Both the position numbers and the translations under genes were made by a program. A stretch of DNA of 64,000 nt, taken from assembly GCA_963965975.1 (NCBI GenBank), contig OZ014412.1, forward strand, positions 2,420,501 through 2,484,500. The letters run 5' to 3'. Positions within the stretch are counted from its first letter, which is position 1. Every line of letters begins with the position of its first letter. Shown in pieces: positions 51,130-61,390 of the stretch. Origin of the DNA: Xestospongia bergquistia (taxonomy: Eukaryota > Porifera > Demospongiae > Haplosclerida > Petrosiidae). The notes beneath the pieces are model-generated. The model worked only from the letters and a program-made list of their open reading frames with translations. It ran no database searches and was not told the DNA's origin.

Positions 51130-52899
51130 ATGCTTAGAAAGGTTAAAAGGATGACTGAAAAAAAAAGTTCACAAGATTTTGAGCTAAACGAGGAAAGAGA
51201 TGAACATGACGATGTACAAACGAAAGACATTCGACGTATTGTTGTGAGAGAGTTGAGCAACTGTAATCAACAATTATCTGATGCTCTTTATAATTCTTTA
51301 CCTACATTTTCGAGTTTAATGTTAGAACACGAATTTATAACCAATCATGTTCACCAGAAAAATCAAAAGTTTGACGCCATTATGCACGACTTCAAGGCCA
51401 GACTGAATTGGTTAAACCTTGATGAACTTCGTGATCACTGTATAAAATTCTTGTCTACACTCACTGAAGTTGGAGGACCAGCTGTAAAGGCTGCTGAACG
51501 ACTGAAGAAAAATTGGAACACAAAAATAAATAAAAAACATACTATAACATTTCTTCCAACTCCACTACAAGAGAAATCACAATCAGAACCTAGTTTTAAA
51601 GTTTGTAATCCACCACCAGCTCAGAAAACAAACCGCTCCCTATCAGCAGATAGTGGTCGATATTTTACTCCAGCTACTACAGAATATAATGACGTAGGTA
51701 ACAGTCCTACTACTGCTAATACATTATCATCTGTACCAGAAGAGTCTCCTCTTGAATTACCTATTTCACTTGCCAATCATGATGCTAATCAAGAGGTACA
51801 TTCTAGAGGACAAACAGCTATGATGAGAACTCTGGCACCACAATCTGATCCAACAGGACCCAATGACCACCACTTTTCATATGAAACTAAAGATCTTCCT
51901 GAAACAAAGAAAGAGTCTGGAGTTAGATCATCAGAGGACATGGCACTTCTTAAAGTCAACAGTCTTCCACAAGGTCATGTTGTTGTTAGTACTGACTTAA
52001 AAGTTAAACCTCCCCCTCATACTGATCCAATTAGTCTTGGTCCTCACCAAGAATCTTCATTTCAGCCTCTACTACCAACAGGTCTTAGTCCAGTAGATAA
52101 TGTATGGAACCGTTCTCGACAAAATTCAATTGATCCAACTTATGAAATTTTGACAGAAGTTAGAGAATTGAAAAATATGTTTTGGAATGAGAAAGAAGAG
52201 AATGATAAATCCTTCAAGACTAAATTACAAGCAGATATTAAAGATCTAAAAGCAAATAGTGATAAGAAACATGATGAAATAGTTGAGAGAGGGAGAAAAT
52301 TATCAATGCAAGAGAGTGAACTTGAAACTCAACGGAAACTTCTTAGCATACAGAGTAAACGTTCAGATGACAGAGACAAGTTACTATCAGAAAGAGAAGA
52401 ATCATGTACTGAAAAATTAAAATTGATGGAGAAACTGTTAACTGATCTTAAAAAGATGTGTAAAGAGAGAGAACAAAGATTACACAATGTTGAAATGAAG
52501 CTACAAGAAAAAATAGATCAGTTTGGGAAAGAGTTGGAGACAAGAGTACGCAATTTAAAAGAGAAAGAGGTTAAAATTATGGAACAAATACGCACTTTAC
52601 AAGACCAAGAAAGACAACAGCAAAGTGAAAAATTTGAGCATCAATACAAACTAATGTTAAAAGAATTTGAAAGACATACTAAAGACATTGATACAAAGTA
52701 TACAACATGGAAGGAGAAGTTAATGAAGGAATTTGAACGCCATGATGATGAGAAACATGTATCATTGAAAGAGGAATTATCTAAACATTTTAACACACAA
52801 CAAACCAAACAAGACTTGTTGAGACAAAGACAATGGCTATTTGTTGTTATAGCAGTGTTGATTACAATATTAATTATGTATTGGTGCTTAACAAATTAG
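51130..52899 (+). CDS. Class B CARD-like, coiled-coil, tail-anchored protein, gene B1
   Basis: 589 residues from the ATG at 51130; a second ATG at 51151 is also possible. Residues ~40-150 are the CARD-like domain (SLPTFSSLMLEHEFIT, FDAIMHDFKARLNWLNLDEL, HCIKFLSTLTEVGGPAVKAA). A Pro/Ser-rich linker follows to ~residue 335. Residues ~345-565 form a long charged coiled coil (TEVRELKNMFWNEKEEND, LMEKLLTDLKKM). The protein ends in one hydrophobic helix (LFVVIAVLITILIMYW) with a four-residue tail, a typical tail anchor. From 51370 to 52979 it is almost identical to gene B2. Confidence 0.75.
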   Translation: MLRKVKRMTEKKSSQDFELNEERDEHDDVQTKDIRRIVVRELSNCNQQLSDALYNSLPTFSSLMLEHEFITNHVHQKNQKFDAIMHDFKARLNWLNLDELRDHCIKFLSTLTEVGGPAVKAAERLKKNWNTKINKKHTITFLPTPLQEKSQSEPSFKVCNPPPAQKTNRSLSADSGRYFTPATTEYNDVGNSPTTANTLSSVPEESPLELPISLANHDANQEVHSRGQTAMMRTLAPQSDPTGPNDHHFSYETKDLPETKKESGVRSSEDMALLKVNSLPQGHVVVSTDLKVKPPPHTDPISLGPHQESSFQPLLPTGLSPVDNVWNRSRQNSIDPTYEILTEVRELKNMFWNEKEENDKSFKTKLQADIKDLKANSDKKHDEIVERGRKLSMQESELETQRKLLSIQSKRSDDRDKLLSEREESCTEKLKLMEKLLTDLKKMCKEREQRLHNVEMKLQEKIDQFGKELETRVRNLKEKEVKIMEQIRTLQDQERQQQSEKFEHQYKLMLKEFERHTKDIDTKYTTWKEKLMKEFERHDDEKHVSLKEELSKHFNTQQTKQDLLRQRQWLFVVIAVLITILIMYWCLTN

Positions 52900-53047
52900 A
52901 TGATTGGTTTGTATTAATGAAGTTATTCTCTTCCTGTTAACTATAATTATAATTATATGTAATTGTAATCATGATGGGGCGTGTGGGTGTGTTGACTCAT
53001 AGCTAGTGATCATCTGGTAAATTTTCTACGATAACAAGAAGGAAGTG

Positions 53048-55243
53048 ATGGCTTCTATTGGCGAATGTGAAAAGGATTTAAAAAATTTACGTAGAATTCT
53101 TAAATCGACTCTTGTTTCAAAACGTGCTATTTTCAGCGATTTGTTAACTGGTCCATCACTAAGTAAATTTGCTGAACAAATGTATCAAGCTCGTCTGATC
53201 ACAGATGTTCAACAAGATTATGGATCAATAGTCAAGTCATTCAAGATCCTAATGGACTTAAAGCATACTCTAAATGACCTGGAAGACCATTGTCGTGAGT
53301 TCTTTAATGCACTTGAAGACGTGGGTGGTCCATTAGTAGAAGCAGCTAAAGACTTGGAGAAGTCATGGATGGATGATGTTAAAGCTGAGCTTAACATTGA
53401 TTTCATAATCAATAGATCTCTACAAGCCAGTACTGATGATGCAGAATCGACACTCCACAAACTACAGCAAAATGCTTATCCAGTTTACTATTCAATATCA
53501 TCTCATGATTTACAAAACATTCTCAGACAGTATCCTCAGTTACGTCAGAGTATTAGAAAAAGAACAGCAAAGAACATTAAAACAAAGAGGACAGGTAGAT
53601 ATAGTAATCAATCAAAGCAATCAATGAGAGAGATGTTGAAGGAAGAAATGCCATCCTCACAACATAACAGAAGAACCAGTGATATCACTCCTAAAGTACT
53701 TAATAGCTATGAGACCATTGCTGATTATAGATCAGAAGCAATTCAATCTGAATATGAAGATAACAATCCTCAGTTTGCTACCTCAATGCAAGGAATTTAT
53801 AACCATGGTTACTCTGATCCTTATTTAATGGATGAAAGGTCATCATCACAGCTTCCATCTATACCCGAAGAAGACACACCCATCTCATCTAAGGAAGCTA
53901 GTCATTCATCCACTGAAGCTACCAACACAGTTGAACAAGATACACCATATCCTTACACCAATGATACTTCATCTCAACTAAGTACAGAAAGAGACGAACA
54001 ATGGAGTAATGCTGGGACATCTACAAATACCTCAGATATATCGCACCCAACACAGTTAGCTGAAGGTATGGAAAATAATATCCCTACATTTGTACATCCT
54101 AAAGCCATATCTGATCAACTAAGCACAAAGACTGGAGAAATACGATATGAAGTTGACAATGCTACGTCAGATACGGAATCAACACTACTAGCAGGTTCTG
54201 AAGAGACAAAAATTGATTTAAACATGGATGCAAAAGACGAAATTGTAACTAACCCATCTACTTTTTTGGTTACAACTACTGGATTAAGTAAATCTATCGC
54301 TGAAAATGGTCAGGTGAAAGACCTACAAGGCCGTCTGTCCCAACTGGAAACACAGATGACAACATTAAGTAAATTTATCACTGAAAATGGTCAGGTGAAA
54401 GACCTACAAGGCCGTCTGTCCCAACTGGAAACGCAGATGACAACATTAAGTAAATCTATCACTGAAAATGGTCAGGTGAAAGACCTCCAAGGCCGTCTGT
54501 CCCAACTGGAAACACAGATGACAACATTAAGTAAATCTATCACTGAAAATGGTCAGGTAAAAGACCTCCAAGGCCGTCTGTCCCAACTGGAAACACAGAT
54601 GACAACATTAAGTAAATCTATCACTGAAAATGGTCAGGTGAAAGACCTCCAAGGCCGTCTGTCTCAACTGGAAACACAGATGACAACATTAAGTAAATTT
54701 ATTGCTGAAAATGGTCAGATGAAGGACCTCCAAGGCCGTCTGTCTCAACTGGAAACACAGATGACAACATTAATCACTCAGAATGATCAGGTGAAGGACC
54801 TCCAAGGCCATCTGTCTCAACTGGAAACACAGGTGACAACATTAAGTAAATCTGTTGCTGAGAATAATCAGGTGAAGGACCTTCAAGGCCGTCTGTCTCA
54901 ACTGGAAACACAGGTGACAACATTAAGTAAATTTGTCGCTGAGAATGATCAGGTGAAGGACCTTCAAGGCCGTCTGTCTCAACTGGAAACACAATTAAAA
55001 GCAATAAACAAATCCCACTCTAAAAGTGAGACGAGTGATCAGCTGGAAGACCTTTATAGTTGTCTGTCTCAAGTGGAAACACAGTTGAAATTATTAAGTA
55101 AATCTCACTCTGAAAATGGGCTGAAAGAGAAAAATGAACAGATATATCGACTCAATATAGCTGTTATAAGTTTATTTGTACTTTGCTTAATACTTACAGT
55201 TGGAATTGCACTTTGTGCTATACTAGTACTTAAAAATAGTTGA
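53048..55243 (+). CDS. Class C CARD-like protein with 27-residue coiled-coil repeats and tail anchor, gene C1
   Basis: 731 residues from the ATG at 53048. The N-terminal domain has the family pattern in diverged form (SKFAEQMYQARLIT, HCREFFNALEDVGGPLVEAA, then a Trp helix). The linker contains SYETIADYRSEAIQSEY and NHGYSDPYLMDERSS. Residues ~415-680 hold about ten repeats of NGQVKDLQGRLSQLETQMTT, probably a parallel coiled coil. The C-terminus is a hydrophobic helix (LNIAVISLFVLCLILTVGIA) followed by LKNS. It starts ~150 bp after the B1 stop in the same orientation. Confidence 0.75.
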   Translation: MASIGECEKDLKNLRRILKSTLVSKRAIFSDLLTGPSLSKFAEQMYQARLITDVQQDYGSIVKSFKILMDLKHTLNDLEDHCREFFNALEDVGGPLVEAAKDLEKSWMDDVKAELNIDFIINRSLQASTDDAESTLHKLQQNAYPVYYSISSHDLQNILRQYPQLRQSIRKRTAKNIKTKRTGRYSNQSKQSMREMLKEEMPSSQHNRRTSDITPKVLNSYETIADYRSEAIQSEYEDNNPQFATSMQGIYNHGYSDPYLMDERSSSQLPSIPEEDTPISSKEASHSSTEATNTVEQDTPYPYTNDTSSQLSTERDEQWSNAGTSTNTSDISHPTQLAEGMENNIPTFVHPKAISDQLSTKTGEIRYEVDNATSDTESTLLAGSEETKIDLNMDAKDEIVTNPSTFLVTTTGLSKSIAENGQVKDLQGRLSQLETQMTTLSKFITENGQVKDLQGRLSQLETQMTTLSKSITENGQVKDLQGRLSQLETQMTTLSKSITENGQVKDLQGRLSQLETQMTTLSKSITENGQVKDLQGRLSQLETQMTTLSKFIAENGQMKDLQGRLSQLETQMTTLITQNDQVKDLQGHLSQLETQVTTLSKSVAENNQVKDLQGRLSQLETQVTTLSKFVAENDQVKDLQGRLSQLETQLKAINKSHSKSETSDQLEDLYSCLSQVETQLKLLSKSHSENGLKEKNEQIYRLNIAVISLFVLCLILTVGIALCAILVLKNS
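54290..55015 (+). repeat. 81-bp coding tandem repeat in gene C1
   Basis: The period is exactly 81 bp (27 codons), with GGTCAGGTGAAAGACC at 54309 and again at 54390. The central units are nearly identical and the last ones diverge; one unit is shortened near 54770. Sister gene C2 lacks the expansion. Confidence 0.95.
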
Positions 55244-55389
55244 TAAGTAATCACATATATTATTTTCTGGTCATTGTGCATGTTTTGTTATTTTATTGAT
55301 ATTATTACTTATTTATATTATACATCGACAATGATATTGTTAATATATGATTATTTGTGTGATTTTTATATAGTTATCTCAACCAAGTT

Positions 55390-55899
55390 CATAACTATCC
55401 TGCATCGTGCTCCGCCCCCAGCAGAAATGCCAAGATCATCACATGATATAAACAGTACACTATGACAATTCCCTCAGTTTCAAGAAGAACTTGTAACTAT
55501 GGCAGTCATGATTTTATACCAATATGGTGATCAGTCGAATGAAACCTTAGAAGCAATATGGTCACAACAAGCAAGTCAGACCACGCCCCAGCAATCTTTA
55601 TCCTATTGAGCAAGTATGTCTTCTGCCTTACATATTCCTCAAACGATTCCTTCTTACCAACTATCTGATAACTATTCCACATATTCATATAATTAGGCCC
55701 AACAATCGACTCAAAATCTTAACAGTACAAATAGCACATGGGGGTTGACAAGGCAACAAAGCCACACCTCAAATGTTGGCCATCACAGCACTGTGTGTAA
55801 TGATAAGGTTGTCCCTTTAAGACATCCATCAGTAATGGTACGTGGTCCTCCTTAACTCATTCTAATCTTCATGTACCTTGTACTGATGGACACTCTGAT
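55390..55899 (+). pseudogene. Decayed Tyr-rich first exon of a D-type gene
   Basis: Follows gene D1 exon 1 (GGTCACAACAAGCAAGTCAG beside AACAAGTAAACCAAACAAGA) but has several in-frame stops and deletions. It runs directly into the open frame at 55900. Confidence 0.7.
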
Positions 55900-56694
55900 A
55901 TGGTACCTGAATCCAATATATTTAACCACACCCATTTATTTCAACAACAGTCTAATATTCCGGTCAGCCAGTTCTCAACAGGTGATACAGTGACACCTTT
56001 AAAATCACTAAATTTTAGTGGAGGAACTCAACAATATCTCTTTCATGTCAAACAATCCTTCGTCTTCTTATGTCCAACCTGTCCATCACATAGTGAAAAT
56101 AAATCCTTAAAAACAAGAACACACCCTAATGGTGTAGGGTCACCATCACTTCATTCTGATACCACTAACCTTACTATAAATGGACAAGATACACAAAGAA
56201 TGTCAAACTCGTCTACAGGAGCTGCTAACACACCAATTGCCAATGAACAAGATGATTCAGTGCATCCTCTTTCCAGTAATGCTACTTTCTTAACTAAATC
56301 AAGTCATGTTTACTCAGAAGATGAAATTTCCAATAGACCGCAACTAAAAACAGACTCAAAAGGAGGTGGACTACGACATAGAGGACATAACATTGGGACA
56401 GATTTACTATCCTCGATGACTCCTGAAGAGACAACAAATGATGAGATATCAACTGTTAATACAAGAGATGAGATAGTAACAAAGAAATCAACTCTACTAG
56501 TTACCATTACTGATAATGCATCATTACATAAAGAACTAGAACAGCTCAAACATGATATCACTCTATTAAAAAATGATCTGAGTCACAAGAAACACTTAAT
56601 ACGTTTACTTTATGTAGCTGTTGTTTGTTTATTTATATTTTGTTTACTACTTTTATATTTAATTGCTAAATTAGCGGGTAAGCCAATCTCTTAG
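55900..56694 (+). CDS. Truncated D-type gene D2 with coiled coil and membrane segment
   Basis: An open frame of 264 residues begins inside the D-type Tyr-rich region (SDMVPESNIFNHTHLF beside SDMVPGSNVYKHSYLF in D1). It lacks both the Death-like and CARD-like domains, then has GGLRHRGHNIGTDLLSS, a short coiled coil (ELEQLKHDITLLKNDLSHK) and one hydrophobic helix (YVAVVCLFIFCLLLLYLI). It shows what D1 lost at its end. It could be a membrane-only remnant protein or a pseudogene. Confidence 0.45.
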   Translation: MVPESNIFNHTHLFQQQSNIPVSQFSTGDTVTPLKSLNFSGGTQQYLFHVKQSFVFLCPTCPSHSENKSLKTRTHPNGVGSPSLHSDTTNLTINGQDTQRMSNSSTGAANTPIANEQDDSVHPLSSNATFLTKSSHVYSEDEISNRPQLKTDSKGGGLRHRGHNIGTDLLSSMTPEETTNDEISTVNTRDEIVTKKSTLLVTITDNASLHKELEQLKHDITLLKNDLSHKKHLIRLLYVAVVCLFIFCLLLLYLIAKLAGKPIS

Positions 56695-56825
56695 TTATAG
56701 AATTTAAATTGTTTTATTTATTACTAAAATTTTAAAGTACCCAATAACGTGGAAGCCACGCCAGTCATTATGGGTGTAGCTGGATAATTCCGTTCTAATA
56801 AGGGTGGGGCTGACTGACTCGCTTT

Positions 56826-58610
56826 ATGGCTGAAAAAAGAGAAGAGACAGAGCTATACGAGGAAAACGATGAGGTGGATGATCCAAAAACGGTCGAAATC
56901 AGACGTATTGTAGTCCAAGAGTTAAATCGCTATAATGACAAGTTATCTCATGCACTTGATCAATCCCTACCGAAGTTCGCAAGCTTAATGCTAGGACGTC
57001 AATTTATCTCCAATTATGTCTATGAAAAAAATCAAACGTTTGACGCCATTATGCACAACTTCAAGGCCGGACTGAATTGGTTAAACCTTGATGAACTTCG
57101 TGATCACTGTATAAAATTCTTGTCTACACTCACTGAAGTTGGCGGACCTGCTGTAAAGGCTGCTGAACGACTGAAGATAAATTGGAATACAAAGATAAAT
57201 AAAAAACATACTATAACATTTCTTCCAACTCCACTACAAGAGAAATCACAATCAGAACCTAGTTTTAAAGTTTGTAATCCACCACCAGCTCAGAAAACAA
57301 ACCGCTCCCTATCAGCAGATAGTGGTCGATATTTTACTCCAGCTACTACAGAATATAATGACGTAGGTAACAGTCCTACTACTGCTAATACATTATCATC
57401 TGTACCAGAAGAGTCTCCTCTTGAATTACCTATTTCACTTGCCAATCATGATGCTAATCAAGAGGTACATTCTAGAGGACAAACAGCTATGATGGGAACT
57501 CTGGCACCACAATCTGATTCAACAGGACCCAATGACCACCACTTTTCATATGAAACTAAAGATCTTCCTGAAACAAAGAAAGAGTCTGGAGTTAGATCAT
57601 CAGAGGACATGGCACTTCTTAAAGTCAACAGTCTTCCACAAGGTCATGTTGTTGTTAGTACTGACTTAAAAGTTAAACCTCCCCCTCATACTGATCCAAT
57701 TAGTCTTGGTCCTCACCAAGAATCTTCATTTCAGCCTCTACTACCAACAGGTCTTAGTCCAGTAGATAATGTATGGAACCGTTCTCGACAAAATTCAATT
57801 GATCCAACTTATGAAATTTTGACAGAAGTTAGAGAATTGAAAAATATGTTTTGGAATGAGAAAGAAGAGAATGATAAATCCTTCAAGACTAAATTACAAG
57901 CAGATATTAAAGATCTAAAAGCAAATAGTGATAAGAAACATGATGAAATAGTTGAGAGAGGGAGAAGGTTATCAGTGCAAGAGAGTGAACTTGAAACTCA
58001 ACGGAAACTTCTTAGCATACAGAGTAAACGTTCAGATGACAGAGACAAGTTACTATCAGAAAGAGAAGAATCATGTACTGAAAAATTAAAATTGATGGAG
58101 AAACTGTTAACTGATCTTAAAAAGATGTGTAAAGAGAGAGAACAAAGATTACACAATGTTGAAATGAAGCTACAAGAAAAAATAGATCAGTTTGGGAAAG
58201 AGTTGGAGACAAGAGTACGCAATTTAAAAGAGAAAGAGGTTAAAATTATGGAACAAATACGCACTTTACAAGACTTAGAAAGACAACAGCAAAGTGAAAA
58301 ATTTGAGCATCAATACAAACTAATGTTAAAAGAATTTGAAAGACATACTAAAGACATTGATACAAAGTATACAACATGGAAGGAGAAGTTAATGAAGGAA
58401 TTTGAACGCCATGATGATGAGAAACATGTATCATTGAAAGAGGAATTATCTAAACATTTTAATACACAACAAACCAAACAAGACTTGTTGAGACAAAGAC
58501 AATGGCTATTTGTTATTATAGCAGTGTTGATTACAATATTAATTATGTATTGGGTGCTTAACAAATTAGATGATTGGTTTGTATTAATGAAGTTATTCTC
58601 TTCCTGTTAA
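56826..58610 (+). CDS. Class B gene B2, recombinant with B1
   Basis: 594 residues, ATG start. The first ~70 residues differ from B1 and resemble the CARD-like exon of gene D1 (LDQSLPKFASLMLGRQFI). From TTTGACGCC at 57039 to 58649 the sequence is almost identical to B1, in coding and flanking DNA alike. One extra G near 58552 changes the end. Instead of stopping after YWCLTN it reads YWVLNKLDDW and adds a hydrophobic FVLMKLFSSC, so the tail is ~14 residues longer. Architecture: CARD-like domain, linker, coiled coil, C-terminal membrane helix. Confidence 0.75.
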   Translation: MAEKREETELYEENDEVDDPKTVEIRRIVVQELNRYNDKLSHALDQSLPKFASLMLGRQFISNYVYEKNQTFDAIMHNFKAGLNWLNLDELRDHCIKFLSTLTEVGGPAVKAAERLKINWNTKINKKHTITFLPTPLQEKSQSEPSFKVCNPPPAQKTNRSLSADSGRYFTPATTEYNDVGNSPTTANTLSSVPEESPLELPISLANHDANQEVHSRGQTAMMGTLAPQSDSTGPNDHHFSYETKDLPETKKESGVRSSEDMALLKVNSLPQGHVVVSTDLKVKPPPHTDPISLGPHQESSFQPLLPTGLSPVDNVWNRSRQNSIDPTYEILTEVRELKNMFWNEKEENDKSFKTKLQADIKDLKANSDKKHDEIVERGRRLSVQESELETQRKLLSIQSKRSDDRDKLLSEREESCTEKLKLMEKLLTDLKKMCKEREQRLHNVEMKLQEKIDQFGKELETRVRNLKEKEVKIMEQIRTLQDLERQQQSEKFEHQYKLMLKEFERHTKDIDTKYTTWKEKLMKEFERHDDEKHVSLKEELSKHFNTQQTKQDLLRQRQWLFVIIAVLITILIMYWVLNKLDDWFVLMKLFSSC

Positions 58611-58708
58611 CTATAATTATAATTATATGTAATTGTAATCATGATGGGGGTGTAGCTTACTAGGTTGTGAAGATCTGTTAAATTTTCTACGAGAACAAGA
58701 AGAAAGTG

Positions 58709-59968
58709 ATGGCTTCTACTGGCGAATGTGAAGATGATTTTAAAAATTTACGTAGAATTCTTAAATCAACTCTTGTTTCAAAACATGCTATTTTCAGCGA
58801 TTTGTTAACTGGTCCATCACTAAATAAATTTGCTGACCAAATGTACCAAGCTCGTCTGATCGCACATGTTCAACAAAATTATGGATCAATAGTCGATTCA
58901 TTTAAAACTCAAATGAACTTGTTACGTACTCAAAATGATCTGGAAGACCATTGTCGCAAGTTTTTAAATGCACTTAAAGAAGTGGGTGGTCCTATAGAAA
59001 CAATAGCTAATGAGTTAGAGACATCATGGATGGATGATGTTAAAACTAGTCTTCACATAGATTTTGTGATCAGCAGATCTCTACCAGTCAGTGATTTTAC
59101 AGACACATCCTTCCATCAAATACATGTACCCAAGGTTGAACAAATGCACATTTTTCCTGAACCAGTTTATTACATTCCTGTACTACCATCTCATAACTTC
59201 AATAAAGCTCTCAGAAATAACCCTCAGTTTAGGCAGAGTATTACAACAAAGCCAACTAAGTATCGAGGTCAGTCAGGTATGAGAATGTCAGCTGAGCCAA
59301 TTCCATCCTCAAAATTTAGTAGGAGACACAGTGATGTTCCAGCTCCTCCTCAGTATTTATCAGAAGCAACTCAATCTGAACGTCAAGATAATGATCCTCA
59401 CTTTGCTACCTCAGCAAGAAAACTTGCTTTCCCTGTAGTTTCTACACATGAGAATTATGTGCATTGTCATTCTGATCCTAGTTGGATGGATCGAGGGTCA
59501 TCAATGCTCCCATCTATACCTGAAGAAGATACATTCATTGAACATAGTCAATCATCAACTGAAGTTACTAACACGCCAATTACCGATGAACAAGTTGTAC
59601 GGCTTCCACTTGCAAATACATTTATTTCAGGATTACAACATAATTCTGGGACATCTACAGGTGCCGCACACCCATTTCCATTAACTGTAGACACAGAAAA
59701 TGATATATCAACTATAAATACACAAGATCATGAGATGGTAGCTAATCAATTGACTCTACCATCAGTTGTAAATACTGATAGACTAGCAAGTAATGTATAT
59801 TTACAAAAGGAAATCGATAATCTTCAAAGTCGTGTATCTCAACTGGAAAAACAGATGCAGAAAGTTAGCTCTGAAAATGAACTAAAGGAGAAAAATGTTC
59901 AATCATTTCAACTCAATATAGTTATTATTGGTTTGTTTGTAATTTGTTTAATAGTCTCTCTTAAGTGA
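58709..59968 (+). CDS. Class C CARD-like tail-anchored protein, gene C2
   Basis: 419 residues from the ATG at 58709. The N-terminal domain parallels C1 (NKFADQMYQARLIA, HCRKFLNALKEVGGP). The linker shares SVYYI-type Tyr/Pro-rich phrases and HSDPSWMDRGSS. There is a single short coiled coil (LQKEIDNLQSRVSQLEKQM) where C1 has ten repeats. It ends in a hydrophobic helix (LNIVIIGLFVICLIVSLK). The B2-C2 pair repeats the order and ~100-150-bp spacing of B1-C1. Confidence 0.75.
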   Translation: MASTGECEDDFKNLRRILKSTLVSKHAIFSDLLTGPSLNKFADQMYQARLIAHVQQNYGSIVDSFKTQMNLLRTQNDLEDHCRKFLNALKEVGGPIETIANELETSWMDDVKTSLHIDFVISRSLPVSDFTDTSFHQIHVPKVEQMHIFPEPVYYIPVLPSHNFNKALRNNPQFRQSITTKPTKYRGQSGMRMSAEPIPSSKFSRRHSDVPAPPQYLSEATQSERQDNDPHFATSARKLAFPVVSTHENYVHCHSDPSWMDRGSSMLPSIPEEDTFIEHSQSSTEVTNTPITDEQVVRLPLANTFISGLQHNSGTSTGAAHPFPLTVDTENDISTINTQDHEMVANQLTLPSVVNTDRLASNVYLQKEIDNLQSRVSQLEKQMQKVSSENELKEKNVQSFQLNIVIIGLFVICLIVSLK

Positions 59969-60784
59969 GCTCATACATTTGTATCTCTTTGTTTAACTGC
60001 TGGAATATATACCTTAGGTTTTTTTTAGTGTCAATAACTTTTTGTCACTGGTTGTAATGTGATATATAATATTATTTATACAAATGATTGACCTTATGTC
60101 TGTAACTATATAAACACTGTGTTATTTGACTATTATCATTTTAATTTTAATTTTAAGGTTAATATAATGTATTATATTACTGTTAAAATAATTAAATCAT
60201 TTTAACTGATTCATGGACATCTTTTGGTTGCATGGATCTCTACATAATACATTGGCAGAAGTGTATATATATGATTAAAATAATAAAAACCATAGAACTG
60301 TCTTTGTACTGAGACTGTTCATGCATCACTGTTACAATAGATTAGTTGTTTAAATTGATCCTTACCAAATACATAGAAAATATCAACAAAATACACACTG
60401 TGGAACTGCCAAACAAAAGTTAAAGCACATAACTATTGTTAATACACTGTATTAAAAGTCAAGTTCTTCTTATTTATATGCATCATTAGCTAAAGCTAAT
60501 TGCTATCAATATAATAATTAAATACTGAATTTCATCATACGTTTCAAAGCTATAACATAAGTGAGCAAACATAGTAAGCACTGTAATTAAAATAAGTTAA
60601 TCATATTTATGACTATTAAATCAGTTCCCAGAATAGCAATAGTAAATATTATTATGTTCAATGGACATTTAATACAGAGTGAAAAGTGACAAACAATTAT
60701 GAATATATTTTATTATGCCTTAGCTTGAGGCAAATAATCTAGTCAGTGCTACAAAATCTCACCTTATCTATATAAATTTTATAT
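59969..60784. other. AT-rich intergenic DNA after C2
   Basis: No exon or recognisable repeat was seen. The sequence is AT-rich with scattered T-runs. Confidence 0.6.
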
Positions 60785-61138
60785 ATGAGTGGTTATATAA
60801 CACTTAGGAGCTTGATTGTTGCTTCACTGGAGACATTGCTAATCTTAATGAAGCGAGAGCAATTGTTATGTGACTCCCTCAGTAAAGTAAGACAATTAAG
60901 AATACAAGATTTGGAAAGACAACAAACTGACACTATTAAGAGATCTGGAAAACTTGAAAAGCTAAGTAAACAACAGACAGAATTAGAAAGACTACAAAGT
61001 GAGGGACTCAAGAGACTGATAACAAAGGAACTTGAGAAACTAAATAACCATCAAACAGAATTGGAAAGTCGACAGCTAAAGGACTTAATTAGAGGATCTG
61101 ATAATGAAAGAACAAAAGGAATTAATATTATAAACTAA
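60785..61138 (+). CDS. Small coiled-coil open frame, possible class B fragment
   Basis: 117 residues with an ATG start. From residue ~25 it is a charged heptad-like coil (QDLERQQTDTIKRSGKLEKL, QTELERLQSEGLKRL). IQDLERQQ resembles LQDLERQQQ in B2's coil. No CARD-like or membrane segment. It could be a relic of a cluster gene. Confidence 0.35.
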   Translation: MSGYITLRSLIVASLETLLILMKREQLLCDSLSKVRQLRIQDLERQQTDTIKRSGKLEKLSKQQTELERLQSEGLKRLITKELEKLNNHQTELESRQLKDLIRGSDNERTKGINIIN

Positions 61139-61251
61139 GTAAAAATCAGATAGATGTATGTCTCAGGATCAAAACCATGGTGCCCATAGCTATGGAATAC
61201 GAACAACGACAAAAAAGACATAAATTCTTAATTATATATTGCAATGTCATG

Positions 61252-61390
61252 ATTCACGATTTTACCGTGAATTCGTGATTATTAAGATTGCCGATTAAAT
61301 CGAGAGCAAGAATTTGAAGGAATCACGAATTCTTGGTAAATCATGAATGGGGAGTTGCAATAATCGTGAATTTTCGGTAAAATCATGAAT
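61252..61390. mobile_element. ~140-bp foldback (MITE-like) element
   Basis: The left arm (about 61252-61283, ATTCACGATTTTACCGTGAA) and right arm (about 61359-61390) are imperfect inverted repeats of ~32 bp. A third, similar segment lies between them. No coding capacity. Target duplications were not clear. Confidence 0.55.

Noticed and set aside
54774-55004. Minus-strand repeat protein opposite gene C1
   Set aside because: Shadow of the 81-bp coding repeat on the opposite strand.
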